Shown here in pieces: positions 33,270 through 41,774 of a DNA stretch of 54,315 nucleotides; position 1 is the first letter of the stretch; every line of letters begins with the position of its first letter. The notes beneath the pieces were generated by a model. That model was not told the origin of the DNA. It did no database searches and saw nothing but the letters and a program-made list of their open reading frames with translations. The position numbers were made by a program, and so were the translations under genes. Source of the DNA: Planctomycetota bacterium (lineage in GTDB: Bacteria > Planctomycetota > UBA1135 > GCA-002686595); assembly GCA_016795245.1 (NCBI GenBank), contig JAEUIA010000106.1, forward strand, positions 1 through 54,315. Reading direction: 5' to 3'.

Positions 33270-35558
33270 ATGATCCTGCGCGTCGTACTCCCCTCCGGTC
33301 TCGCTCTCCTGGCTGTCGCTTGCGCCAGCCGTGCCGTGGAACAGTCGGGTGCACTGTCCGCTCGCGATGCAGCGAGTGGTGTCGGACGCGAGCGTCTCAC
33401 GATCGATCAACTCTACGATCCGAAACTGCGCGTCGATTTCAGCGGGCCTGCGAGGAGGCCGGTCAACTGGATCGACGGAACGCACTGGCTCGAGAAGCGC
33501 GCGGCCGAAAAAGCGACTGACAAGGCGGCGCAGGCCAACCCCGCCGATGCCTGGGTACTCGTCGACGCCGTCACCGGTGCGACACAGCCCGCCGCCGACA
33601 TGGCGCGCGGCTACAAGGCGCTCGAAGCGTTGAAGGACGAGAAGACCGGCAAGCTGCCCGGCGCGCCGTCGCTCGAACGCATGACGAAAGATCGTTCGGC
33701 GATGCTCGTCACGAAGGACAATGATCTGTGGGTCGTGCGCCTGGACACGCAAGCGGCGGTGCGCATCACGAACACGCCGGACGTCGAAGAAGAAGAAGAG
33801 ACGTTCAGCCCTGACGGCAAATACGTGGCGTTCGTGGCAAAGAACAACCTCTGGGTCGGCGACTGCAGTGCAGGCGGCGCGAAGGCGCTCACCAGCGACG
33901 GCAGCGAGATGGTCCTGAACGGCAAGCTCAACTGGATCTACCAGGAGGAAATCTACGGCCGCGGCACCTTCCGCGCGTACTGGTGGAGCCCGGATTCGAC
34001 GCGCATCGCGCACTTGCGCCTGGATGACACCGGCGTGCCGTTGTACACGCTCGTCGACGACTCGTCGTACGCGATCAAGGTCGAGACGAGCGGCTATCCG
34101 CGACCGGGTGAGACGAATCCGACGGTCAAGCTCGGCGTCGCGAACGTCGCCGACGGCGCGTTGCGCTTCGTCGACTTGTCGGCCTATGCCTCCGTCGAGC
34201 CGCTGGTCGTCGACGTCTCGTGGAGCCCCAAGAACGAGTTGATGTATTGCGTGCAGGACCGCGAGCAGACCTGGCTCGACCTGCGCAGCGAGGATGCGCG
34301 CGGCCAGAACGACCGCGTCCTGTTCCGCGAAACTTCGCCCGCCTGGGTGGAGCGCAACGATCAAAGCCCGCTGTGGCTCGAGGACGGCACGTTCTTGTGG
34401 CTCTCCGAGCGCGGCGGGTTCAAGCACATCTACCGCTACAGGGGCGAGACTCTCGTGGGCGCGCTCACAAGCGGTGAGTGGGAAGTGCGCACTCTGCACG
34501 GCGTCGACGAGCGCAAGGGCCTCGTGTACTTCAGCGGCACCGAGCGCAGCCCGATCGGCAGCGATGCGTACGTCGTCGGGTTGGACGGCAAGGGAATGAA
34601 GCGTCTGACCGATGCGCCGGGTACGCACAACGTCACGTTCAGCACCGACTACAGCTTCTTCGTCGACGCGTGGAGCGACATCTGGACTCCCACGCAGGTG
34701 AGCTTGCGGCGCACGAACGGCGAACTGGTGCGCGTGCTCGACGAGAACAAGGTCGATGCGCTCGCGCGCTTCGCGCTCTCGAAGCCTGAATTGCACACGG
34801 TCAAGACGCGCGATGGGTTCGAGATGGAAGCGATGCTGATCAAGCCCGTCGATTTCGATCCGAAGCGCCGCTATCCGGTGATGATGTTCGTGTACGCCGG
34901 TCCGCACTCGCAGACGGTGCGCAATGCGTGGGGCGGCACCGGCGGGATGTTCCAGCAGATGCTGGCCCAGCGCGGGGTCATCGTGTGGAGTTGCGACAAT
35001 CGCACGGCTTCGGGCAAGGGCCAGAAATCGACCTGGCCGGGCTATCAGCGCATGGGCGAGACGGAACTCGCGGATATCGAGGATTCGATCCAATGGCTCG
35101 TGCAGCAGGGCTTCGTCGACGAGCAGAGAATCGGAATCACCGGCTGGAGCTACGGCGGATTCATGACGTGCTACGCGCTGACCCACTCGAAGACGTTCTC
35201 GCTGGGGCTGGCGGGCGGATCGGTGACGGACTGGAGGCTGTATGACTCGATCTACACCGAGCGTTACATGCGCCTGCCGAAGAACAACGAGAAGGGCTAC
35301 GACGGGACTTCGGTCATCAAGGTCGCGGACCAGTTGCACGGCAAGTTGGTGCTGGTGCACGGCCAGATGGACGACAACGTGCACGTGCAGAATACGTTGC
35401 GACTCGCGCATGCGTTGCAGCGCGCGGGCAAGGACTTCGAGTTGATGATCTATCCGAAGTCACGTCACGGGTTGGGCGATCCGCTGCAGACGAAGCATTG
35501 GCGCGCGTTGATGTGGCGCGCGATGGCGCAGACATGGGGGCTGGAGGAGGCGGGCTGA
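33270..35558 (+). CDS. Dipeptidyl peptidase IV-like S9 lipoprotein
   Basis: A 762-aa S9B peptidase. The N-terminus is a lipoprotein signal (LPSGLALLAVAC, lipobox Cys18). An eight-bladed propeller-like region contains the double-Glu motif of DPP-IV, WIYQEEIYGRG (Glu226-Glu227), which anchors the substrate's free amino terminus. The hydrolase domain has Ser627 (GWSYGGFMT), Asp701 (MDDNV) and His733 (SRHG). It should release Xaa-Pro or related dipeptides at the cell envelope. It is monocistronic and ends 38 bp before the long inverted repeat at 35597. With the S9C and M16 enzymes it makes the window rich in extracytoplasmic peptidases. Confidence 0.94.
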   Translation: MILRVVLPSGLALLAVACASRAVEQSGALSARDAASGVGRERLTIDQLYDPKLRVDFSGPARRPVNWIDGTHWLEKRAAEKATDKAAQANPADAWVLVDAVTGATQPAADMARGYKALEALKDEKTGKLPGAPSLERMTKDRSAMLVTKDNDLWVVRLDTQAAVRITNTPDVEEEEETFSPDGKYVAFVAKNNLWVGDCSAGGAKALTSDGSEMVLNGKLNWIYQEEIYGRGTFRAYWWSPDSTRIAHLRLDDTGVPLYTLVDDSSYAIKVETSGYPRPGETNPTVKLGVANVADGALRFVDLSAYASVEPLVVDVSWSPKNELMYCVQDREQTWLDLRSEDARGQNDRVLFRETSPAWVERNDQSPLWLEDGTFLWLSERGGFKHIYRYRGETLVGALTSGEWEVRTLHGVDERKGLVYFSGTERSPIGSDAYVVGLDGKGMKRLTDAPGTHNVTFSTDYSFFVDAWSDIWTPTQVSLRRTNGELVRVLDENKVDALARFALSKPELHTVKTRDGFEMEAMLIKPVDFDPKRRYPVMMFVYAGPHSQTVRNAWGGTGGMFQQMLAQRGVIVWSCDNRTASGKGQKSTWPGYQRMGETELADIEDSIQWLVQQGFVDEQRIGITGWSYGGFMTCYALTHSKTFSLGLAGGSVTDWRLYDSIYTERYMRLPKNNEKGYDGTSVIKVADQLHGKLVLVHGQMDDNVHVQNTLRLAHALQRAGKDFELMIYPKSRHGLGDPLQTKHWRALMWRAMAQTWGLEEAG

Positions 35559-35596
35559 CGGTGTGTGTGGGAGGGGGCGTCTCGTGCGTGTAGATG

Positions 35597-36006
35597 CGCG
35601 AGGGAGATGAAGAGCGCGAGGAGAGGGAAAGCAACGGCATTCGACGCGTGCTACGCAGCGCAGATTCGCGGTTGACCTCGCGCGGAACACCGCACGAGGC
35701 CAACCACGAATGGAAGGGAAGAAACTGTACGAGGAGCGGAACGCCGGAGGGGGGCGAACGGAGCGGCGCAGAGAGTGAGATTCGTATTGGGAGTCTGCTG
35801 TCGAGTCCGGTGCAACCTCGCGACTCCCGCCAGCGCTCAGCTCGACACCACTCCCCCACCCTCCGGCGCTCCTCTCCCTGCGCCCCAAGTTGCATTCGTG
35901 GTTCGCGCCGCGCGGTATTCCGGGCGGTGTGAACCGCGAATCCGCGCTGCGGAGCACGCGTCGAATGCCTGCGCTTTGCAGCCTGCTTCGCGCTTTTCAT
36001 CTGCCG
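35597..36006. repeat. Long imperfect inverted repeat, family 2
   Basis: The 548-bp gap between two convergent genes (35558 and 36107) has no supported gene. It holds an inverted repeat with its axis near 35802. The left arm (about 35597-35755) and right arm (about 35859-36006) share long matching stretches such as GCATTCGACGCGTGCT and GATTCGCGGTT, with scattered mismatches and small indels. It shares no core with the other palindromes. Short open frames inside it are repeat-derived. The remaining gap (36007-36106) shows only a minor stem at about 36058-36077. Confidence 0.85.
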
Positions 36007-36106
36007 CGTACTGCGTCAGGTCCCGCGAACACTTCAACCGCGCATACGTCAATGAAAGTGCAGAGTCACGACTCGCACGATCACAATCGACGCCACTCCC
36101 CGCCGT

Positions 36107-37573
36107 TCAGCAGTTCGTCTGCCCGCGCGCCCGTTCCAAGATGCTCGTCGTCGATCTGCCGGGCACCAGCGGCGCGAGCTTGACCACCCCACCGTGAGCT
36201 TCGACCCACTCGCGCCCCACCACACCCTTTTCCGACCAGTCCTCGCCCTTGACCAGCACGTGCGGCGTCACGCGTTCGATGATCTTCGCCGGCGTGTCCT
36301 CCGAGAAGCTCGTCACCGCATCGACCATCTCGAGCGCTGCGAGCATCTCCATGCGATCAGCCAGTGGGTTCACGGGGCGTGACTCCCCTTTCAAACGCTT
36401 GACGGACGCATCGTCGTTGACTCCGACGATCAACACATCCCCTTGCTGCTTGGAAAAGCGCAGATAGTTGGCATGACCGACGTGCAGCACGTCGAAGCAG
36501 CCGTTCGTGAACACGATGCGCCGGCCTTCCTTGCGCCAGAGCGCGAGCAGCGCGTCGACTGCATTGCCGGTCACGACCTTGCCGCCGTGCGGGAAGGCAT
36601 CCACCAGATGCGCGACCAGTTCTGAGCGCGACACGGCGTGCGTGCCCAATCTACCGACGGTGATCGCCGCGGCCTGGTTGGCCAACTCGACCGCCGCGCC
36701 CAGCGGCACTCCGTCCGCCAGATAGAACGCCAATTGCGCCACGACCGTGTCGCCGGCGCCAGTCACATCGAACACCGCGCGCGCCAAGGCCGGGACGTGA
36801 CCACTCGCGCCGCTCTTGTCTTTGAAGTAGATGCCGTCCGACCCGAGCGTGATCACCGCCGCATCCAAGTCGGCGAGCGCCATCAAATCGTCGGCCGCCC
36901 GCGGCATGTCCTCGATCTTCGCGAGCTTGCGGCCCAACGCCTGTTCGGCTTCCTTGCGGTTCGGCGTGACTAGCGTCGCGCCCTTGTAGCGCTTGTAGTC
37001 GGAACCTTTGGGGTCGACCAGCACCGGCACATTGGCCGCGCGCGCGGACGCGATCACGAGCTTCAGGACGTCGTCGGTGAGCACGCCCTTCCCGTAGTCC
37101 GACAACACGATCGAGCGCGCGCGTTTCACGCGTTCCGGCAGGAGCGCGAGCATCGCGCTGCGCGCTGCACCGCCGATCGGGCTCGCGTCTTCCCAGTCGA
37201 CGCGCAACATCTGGTGCGCGCCGCTCATCATCCTGGTCTTCAGGATCGTCGGCCGCGTCGCGTCCACCGTGCAGCCTGCGGTTTCGATCCCGAGTTGCTC
37301 CATCATCTGGCGCAACGCGCGACCGTAGCCGTCCTCGCCCAGCACGCCGACGACGTCGACCTCGGCCGCCATCGCGATCAGGTTGGCCGCGACGTTGCCC
37401 GCGCCACCCAGGCGCTCCTCCTTGCGCTTCGCGGTCAGGATCGGAATCGGCGCTTCGGGTGAAATGCGCGCGACGTCGCCCGACACATAGGCGTCGAGGA
37501 TCAGATCGCCGACGATGAGCACGCGCGGGTGCCCGCGGGCGGCCAGGGTTGCTTCGAGTTCGCGGACGTTCAT
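36107..37573 (-). CDS. hldE: Bifunctional heptose-7-phosphate kinase/heptose-1-phosphate adenylyltransferase HldE
   Basis: A 488-aa fusion of both RfaE activities. The N-terminal PfkB-type kinase (about 1-325) has VGDLILDAYVSGDVARISPE, GGAGNVAANL and VFDVTGAGDTVVAQ. The C-terminal nucleotidyltransferase (about 345-488) has FTNGCFDVLHVGHANYL and VNDDASVKRLKGESRP. Together they convert D-glycero-manno-heptose-7-phosphate to ADP-D-glycero-manno-heptose (the intervening phosphatase is not seen here). It is the last gene of an operon with the omega-like protein, LpxK and the acyltransferase, 13 bp after the latter. A TAGGAT overlapping the upstream stop could be an internal -10. The split pair at 13809-15337 duplicates these functions. 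Confidence 0.95.
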   Translation of the reverse strand: MNVRELEATLAARGHPRVLIVGDLILDAYVSGDVARISPEAPIPILTAKRKEERLGGAGNVAANLIAMAAEVDVVGVLGEDGYGRALRQMMEQLGIETAGCTVDATRPTILKTRMMSGAHQMLRVDWEDASPIGGAARSAMLALLPERVKRARSIVLSDYGKGVLTDDVLKLVIASARAANVPVLVDPKGSDYKRYKGATLVTPNRKEAEQALGRKLAKIEDMPRAADDLMALADLDAAVITLGSDGIYFKDKSGASGHVPALARAVFDVTGAGDTVVAQLAFYLADGVPLGAAVELANQAAAITVGRLGTHAVSRSELVAHLVDAFPHGGKVVTGNAVDALLALWRKEGRRIVFTNGCFDVLHVGHANYLRFSKQQGDVLIVGVNDDASVKRLKGESRPVNPLADRMEMLAALEMVDAVTSFSEDTPAKIIERVTPHVLVKGEDWSEKGVVGREWVEAHGGVVKLAPLVPGRSTTSILERARGQTNC

Positions 37574-37586
37574 GGGTGACTCGATC

Positions 37587-38603
37587 CTAGCTGATGGACG
37601 TGTCGGAGGTCTCGCTCGCTTCGGCGGCGATGTCCGCCGGTTCCGCGCCGCGGTAGCGGTCGTGCAGCCAGAAATACTGTTCCGGCACGGCGCGGATCAG
37701 TCGTTCCAGGACGCCGTTGATGCGCGTGGAAATCTCTTCGGGCGCCAGGCCCCCGAGGTCGCGCGGCTCGAGCACGTCGTGAAACGACACGCGCCAGCGC
37801 CACGGTCCGTCCATCCAGCACGCGCCGATCACCGCCGGCGCGCGCAGGCGTCGCAACAATACGCCTGCGCTGCGGTCGCAACGCGCCAGGCGTCCGAAGA
37901 ACGGCGCGAACACCGGGCGCGTGCGCGCGCGCTGGTCGAGCAACATCGCGAGCGTCCCGCCGGCCTTGATGATCGTCGGCGCGTGCTGCATCGCGCCGCG
38001 GCGCGGCAGGACGCGCAGTCCGCGGGCTTCGCGCGCGTTCTGCAGGCGAACGGAAAGGGGCTTGTTGCGCGGAGGCTTGCCGATCACGTAGCACGGATCG
38101 CAGCCGATCCACGGCAGCACGGCTGCGCCGGATTCCCAATCACCCAGGTGACCGGTGATGATGATGCGGCCCTGCTTCGAGGCAAAGAGTTCTTTCACAT
38201 GCGGCGCCAGATCGAGGCTGTAGTGATCGAGCACTCGCGTTTGGTCGACGTGGCGGTCGAAGGCCGCGCTCCCGATCACGACGCGCAAGAAGTGTTTCCA
38301 GGCCGTCAAGACGCGTGCGTCGAGCTCGCGCTCGTCGATGTCACCCAAGGCCTGGCGCAGGAACACGCGCGCCGCATTCGTGTGCGAGCGATCGAAGAGC
38401 TTCGCCGTGCGCGCGATGCCGCCGATCGCGAATTCGCGCAGGCTCCCGGGCAAGCGATCGACCGCGGACATCGCGCCGAGGGCGGCTCGAGCCTCGATCC
38501 ACGCGAACACACCGTCGCGCGTGCCGTGCACGTCGACGCGCGGCACGGGCCAATCCTGCCGCAGCGCGCCCGGCAACGCGACTTTGGATTCGGGATCAGC
38601 CAC
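37587..38603 (-). CDS. LpxL/HtrB-family lipid A acyltransferase
   Basis: A 338-aa protein of the lysophospholipid/lipid A acyltransferase family. The catalytic HX4E motif is GHLGDWE (His152, Glu157). Further family segments are the basic GKPPRNKPLSVRLQNAREARG, then LAMLLDQRARTRPVFAPFFG, where Asp/Gln and Arg help bind the lipid. It should add a secondary acyl chain to lipid A at the inner membrane. The GTG start overlaps the 3' end of lpxK by 8 bp. The acyl-chain specificity (LpxL or LpxM type) cannot be told from the sequence. Confidence 0.9.
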   Translation of the reverse strand: MADPESKVALPGALRQDWPVPRVDVHGTRDGVFAWIEARAALGAMSAVDRLPGSLREFAIGGIARTAKLFDRSHTNAARVFLRQALGDIDERELDARVLTAWKHFLRVVIGSAAFDRHVDQTRVLDHYSLDLAPHVKELFASKQGRIIITGHLGDWESGAAVLPWIGCDPCYVIGKPPRNKPLSVRLQNAREARGLRVLPRRGAMQHAPTIIKAGGTLAMLLDQRARTRPVFAPFFGRLARCDRSAGVLLRRLRAPAVIGACWMDGPWRWRVSFHDVLEPRDLGGLAPEEISTRINGVLERLIRAVPEQYFWLHDRYRGAEPADIAAEASETSDTSIS

Positions 38604-39639
38604 GCGGCACAGCCTCGCGCGGGCGCGCGAGCGAGTCCAGCAGGACGTCGAGCACGTGCGCGCCGCTCATGAGTTCGATCTCGGTTGCGAGCGCACGGAA
38701 CGCAATGCCGAGCGGCGCCAGCTTGACCGCGTCCTTTTGACTGGTCGCGAGCACTCGGCCCCGTGCCGGCAGGCCCTCCAAGTCAGCGGCGGAATAACGA
38801 TGGTGATCGCGAAACACGCGGTGATCGCGCACGATCACGCCGGTTGCGCGCACGGTGGCTTCGAAGGCGGCCGGGTTACCGAGCGCGCTGACGAGGTCGA
38901 CTTCGCGCCCTGCGAGCGTTGCGAGCGCATGGCTCGCGTTCCGTTCGTCGCGCCAGTCGCACGCCTTGAGTCGTGCGCGCACGATCGGCCGTCCGGGCGC
39001 GATCGTGCCGAGTTCGCGTTCGAGTTCCTCGATTGCACGCGCATCCAGCGCTTCGCAGCGCGTGATCACGATTCCGTCCGCGCGCCGCAACGCCGTCGGC
39101 GGCTCGCGCAGCAACCCGCGCGGCAAGAGCGCGCGCACCGGCGCCCGGCCCGCGACACCGGCGAGCCCGAAGGGCCGAGTCGCGTCGACGAGCACCAGGT
39201 CGAGGTCGCGCGCGAGGCGGCGGTGCTGGAAGCCGTCGTCGAGCACGATCGCGGTCACGCCCTGCGCGATCAATTGACGCGCCCCGGCGATGCGGTCCTT
39301 GTCCTGGACGTGCGGGACGCCGGGCAGGAGTTGCTCCAGGACGAGCGCTTCGTCGTTCAGTTCACCGGCTGCGGCACCGTAGCCGCGCGACAAGAGTCCG
39401 GGTTTGAAACCGCGCGACGCGAGCATGCGCACGATAGCCGCGCAGAGCGGCGTCTTGCCCGTGCCCCCGGTCGTGATGTTCCCGATCGAGACGACCGGCA
39501 CGGACACGCGCGTGATGGGCAAGGCGCGGCGGTCGTACAACCAGCCGCGCGTCCTGGCCGCGAGCGAGAACGCGAGCGCGGGCAGGCGCAGGAGTTCCAC
39601 CGCTCCACCGCGCTGCGCCAACCGCTCTTCGGGCCTCAT
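38596..39639 (-). CDS. lpxK: Tetraacyldisaccharide 4'-kinase
   Basis: A 347-aa membrane-associated kinase that phosphorylates the 4' position of the tetraacyldisaccharide-1-phosphate precursor, giving lipid IVA. The P-loop is SIGNITTGGTGKTP (51-64), as typical for LpxK. DDGFQHRRL contains the catalytic Asp/His region, and ATSQKDAVKL is a further conserved segment. The length is usual. Its presence shows that the organism makes a bisphosphorylated-type lipid A and has an outer membrane. It lies 20 bp after the omega-like gene and overlaps the acyltransferase gene. Confidence 0.95.
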   Translation of the reverse strand: MRPEERLAQRGGAVELLRLPALAFSLAARTRGWLYDRRALPITRVSVPVVSIGNITTGGTGKTPLCAAIVRMLASRGFKPGLLSRGYGAAAGELNDEALVLEQLLPGVPHVQDKDRIAGARQLIAQGVTAIVLDDGFQHRRLARDLDLVLVDATRPFGLAGVAGRAPVRALLPRGLLREPPTALRRADGIVITRCEALDARAIEELERELGTIAPGRPIVRARLKACDWRDERNASHALATLAGREVDLVSALGNPAAFEATVRATGVIVRDHRVFRDHHRYSAADLEGLPARGRVLATSQKDAVKLAPLGIAFRALATEIELMSGAHVLDVLLDSLARPREAVPRG

Positions 39640-39659
39640 CGGCCGACTCGCTTGACCCG

Positions 39660-39875
39660 TCAGAGGGTGGGCGTGGCGCTGTCTTCGTCCGGGATGAGTT
39701 CGATGAGTCCGCGTTCCATCTCGAGGAACGCGATCTTGATCGGGTTCACTTCGCGCGTCTCGATGAGCGGCGTCGCACCGCGGATCAGCTCACGCACGCG
39801 CTTTTGCAAGAGCGCGGTCTTGTGGAAGGAGCCGGAGACGGACTTTTGCAGACGCTGAGGCAGTGACGTTTCCAT
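39660..39875 (-). CDS. rpoZ: RNA polymerase omega subunit-like small protein
   Basis: A 71-aa protein whose pattern fits bacterial omega: KTALLQKRVRELIRGATPLI (the conserved ALxxKRxRQL helix) followed by NPIKIAFLEMERGLIELIP (the KxIAxEEI helix). Omega stabilises the RNA polymerase beta' subunit. The N-terminus is short and the usual MARVT/EDC-type start is missing, so the assignment is moderate. It would be the first gene of the lipid A operon, 20 bp before lpxK. No Shine-Dalgarno is visible. The 151-bp gap upstream has no clear promoter. Confidence 0.6.
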   Translation of the reverse strand: METSLPQRLQKSVSGSFHKTALLQKRVRELIRGATPLIETREVNPIKIAFLEMERGLIELIPDEDSATPTL

Positions 39876-40026
39876 AGTGGATGCCGCGCCGATGGGCGCG
39901 ACCGGGCTTCTCCGCGGGCTCGATACGGTCTCTGCGCGGGGTGTCCGAAGGAATCGGACGGCGCAGGTGCGAAGGGAGAGTGTAGCCCGGGGCGGGCGGG
40001 CGAAGCAAGCGCGGAGCAGGACGTCC

Positions 40027-41319
40027 TCAGGCCGGTCCGAGGGCGTTTTCGCCGTCCAGGACGAGGTCGGCTGCCTGCGCGGGCGGCACCAGGGAATCGA
40101 ATCCGCGCTGGGCGGGCAGGGAACTGCGCCGGACGCGGAGCAGGCCCTCGGGCCCGCCGGCCTTGGCGTCGCGCCCCGCGACGCGGCGCAGGCAGACCTT
40201 GTCCGAGCATTCGAGGTGCACGACGCGCTCGAGGCGCGCCCGCAGATCGGGATGCAAGAGGAAAGGTCCGTGGAAGACGAGCACGTCGTCGGGCTCGATC
40301 ACGAGGCGCCGCCTGCCGAGCGTGACGTCGACTTTCTTGCCGGCTGCGTGCGGATCGAGCAGCACGCTCGTCAAGGCTTCGATGTCGTAGGCGTGACGCA
40401 AGTGTTCGAGCGGACGCTCGGCCGGCGCAAAGGCAGTCGAGGTGAGGTCCTGTGCGGAGACCTCCGGCTTCTGGAAGTCGTCGAGCGCGACGACGACCGC
40501 ACGCCGGCCGAGCGCGGTCAAGATCTTGTGCACGTCGATCGCGAACAGGGATTTGCCCGAGCCCGTGTGCCCGGTCACGCCGATCGAGCGCGGCCCGCGC
40601 GCGCCCTCGAACCCGAGCGTTTTCAGCGTGTCCGCGATCCACGTTGCGCGCCGCTCGAGGCGGGGCACGAACTCCCCCATGTCGTCGATCGTCGCTTCGC
40701 ACTCGATCTTCTCGCCTTCGGTCGCAAAGCCGCGCGCGAAGTGAACGTGCGGCACACCGTTCTGCCACGCGGCATCGCGATCGCCGGTCCTGTCGCCGAT
40801 CATGACGGCGGAGCGCGTGCCGAAGTTCTCGAGCAAGTCGTTGACCATGGCCGTTTTCGAGCGCACGCCGGGTGAATCGAGGCAGCGACCTTCTTCGACC
40901 CAGCGCGCGAGCCCGAGTTCGTTCATCATCGTGTTCAAGTAGCCTGCTCCGCAATTGCTGGCGATGCCGAGTCGCACGCCGCGATCGCGCAGTTGCGTGA
41001 GCATCGCTTCGACGCCGGGGATGAGCGCCGCCTGCCCGGCGGAGAGCGCCTTGGTTTCTTCCTCGACGCAGCGATCGAGCACGACCTTGCGCTGCGCCGG
41101 TGTCAGGTCACTGAACAACGCGTCGAAACCGAGTGCGAGCGGCAGACCGACGACGCTCATCCACTCTTGCGATGTCGGCATCCCGCGCTCGATCTGAAGT
41201 TCCGCGAAAGCCGCGCGCGCTCCGACCCGCGCCGCGTCGACCCAGAATCGGTCGGTGGCGACGAGCGTGCCGTCGAGGTCGAACACGATCGCCTCGAACA
41301 GAAAGGGCAATGCGGTCAT
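40027..41319 (-). CDS. HAD-superfamily phosphatase fused to a uridine kinase-like P-loop domain
   Basis: A 430-aa two-domain protein. The N-terminal HAD hydrolase (about 1-225) has motif I FDLDGTL (Asp14, Asp16), motif II Ser121 in ASN, Lys155 and motif IV IGDRTGDRD (Asp176, Asp180), with a phosphoglycolate-phosphatase-like cap. The C-terminal domain (about 243-430) has the P-loop GVTGHTGSGKS (248-258), ALDDFQKPE like the uridine kinase substrate loop, and HGPFLLHPDLR. It could phosphorylate and dephosphorylate related nucleoside or sugar substrates; none can be named. I start it at ATG 41319 (MTALPFLFEA); longer in-frame translations run into palindrome copy C and are artefacts. A TACCCT (41332-41337, minus) lies 12 bases upstream. 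Confidence 0.88.
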   Translation of the reverse strand: MTALPFLFEAIVFDLDGTLVATDRFWVDAARVGARAAFAELQIERGMPTSQEWMSVVGLPLALGFDALFSDLTPAQRKVVLDRCVEEETKALSAGQAALIPGVEAMLTQLRDRGVRLGIASNCGAGYLNTMMNELGLARWVEEGRCLDSPGVRSKTAMVNDLLENFGTRSAVMIGDRTGDRDAAWQNGVPHVHFARGFATEGEKIECEATIDDMGEFVPRLERRATWIADTLKTLGFEGARGPRSIGVTGHTGSGKSLFAIDVHKILTALGRRAVVVALDDFQKPEVSAQDLTSTAFAPAERPLEHLRHAYDIEALTSVLLDPHAAGKKVDVTLGRRRLVIEPDDVLVFHGPFLLHPDLRARLERVVHLECSDKVCLRRVAGRDAKAGGPEGLLRVRRSSLPAQRGFDSLVPPAQAADLVLDGENALGPA

Positions 41320-41384
41320 GGGCAGGGCATGAGGGTAGCGGCGTCGCGCGTAGGGTACACGGATCCTGTCTGGCGTCCGGGTGG

Positions 41385-41700
41385 AACGGTACTTAGTCAG
41401 GCTCCGCTCCGCCGTTTTCGCCGCTGTGGTTGCGAGTTTGACCGTACGGAGCCAGGCTCCTGTGGTGCAAACTCGCCGGCGACGAACCGCATACGGTACA
41501 CGGCTATGTTCTCCCCGATTCGCCGGCACATAGCCGTGCGCCTGCGCGCGATTCCACGCCGGCGAATCGGGGAGAACATAGCCGTGTACCGTATGCGGTT
41601 CGACGCCGGCGAGTTTGCACCACAGGAGCCTGGCTTCGTACGGTCAAACTCGCAACCACAGCGGCGAAAACGGCGGAGTGGAGCCGGACTAAGTACCGTT
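41385..41700. repeat. Palindromic repeat, copy C (316 bp, 143-bp arms)
   Basis: Left arm 41385-41527 and right arm 41558-41700 are reverse complements with only four mismatches and no indels, around a 30-bp loop. The arm has an outer flank (from AACGGTACTTAGTC to GCTGTGGTTGC), the family core at 41434-41481 and an extra inner segment of about 46 bp. A 10-mer CACGGCTATG (41499-41508) recurs as its complement both in the right arm (41577-41586) and in the loop (41529-41538). It fills the 455-bp gap between divergent genes; no gene is supported there. Open frames in it read the repeat on both strands. Confidence 0.97.
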
Positions 41701-41738
41701 CGCGCGCAGAATCTTGCCGACGAAACCGCTGACGTCGA

Positions 41739-41766
41739 TTGGAAGATCGCTCCGGGGCCCTAATCT
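41739..41766 (+). promoter_or_regulatory. Putative promoter of the M28 peptidase gene (TTGGAA, 16 bp, TAATCT)
   Basis: TTGGAA (41739-41744) and TAATCT (41761-41766) are 16 bp apart. TAATCT ends eight bases before ATG 41775, so the transcript should start at or next to the ATG. No Shine-Dalgarno is present. It lies just outside palindrome copy C. Confidence 0.5.
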
Positions 41767-41774
41767 AGGCGCCC

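Noticed and set aside
33075..35411. A 778-codon minus-strand frame opposite the DPP-IV-like gene
   Set aside because: Shadow frame; the plus strand has a full S9 triad and a lipoprotein signal.
41397..41579. A 60-codon open frame, and a plus-strand frame with a similar sequence, inside palindrome copy C
   Set aside because: Both frames simply translate the inverted repeat. The similar peptides (EFAPQEPGSVRS-like) appear wherever the repeat core occurs and are not genes.
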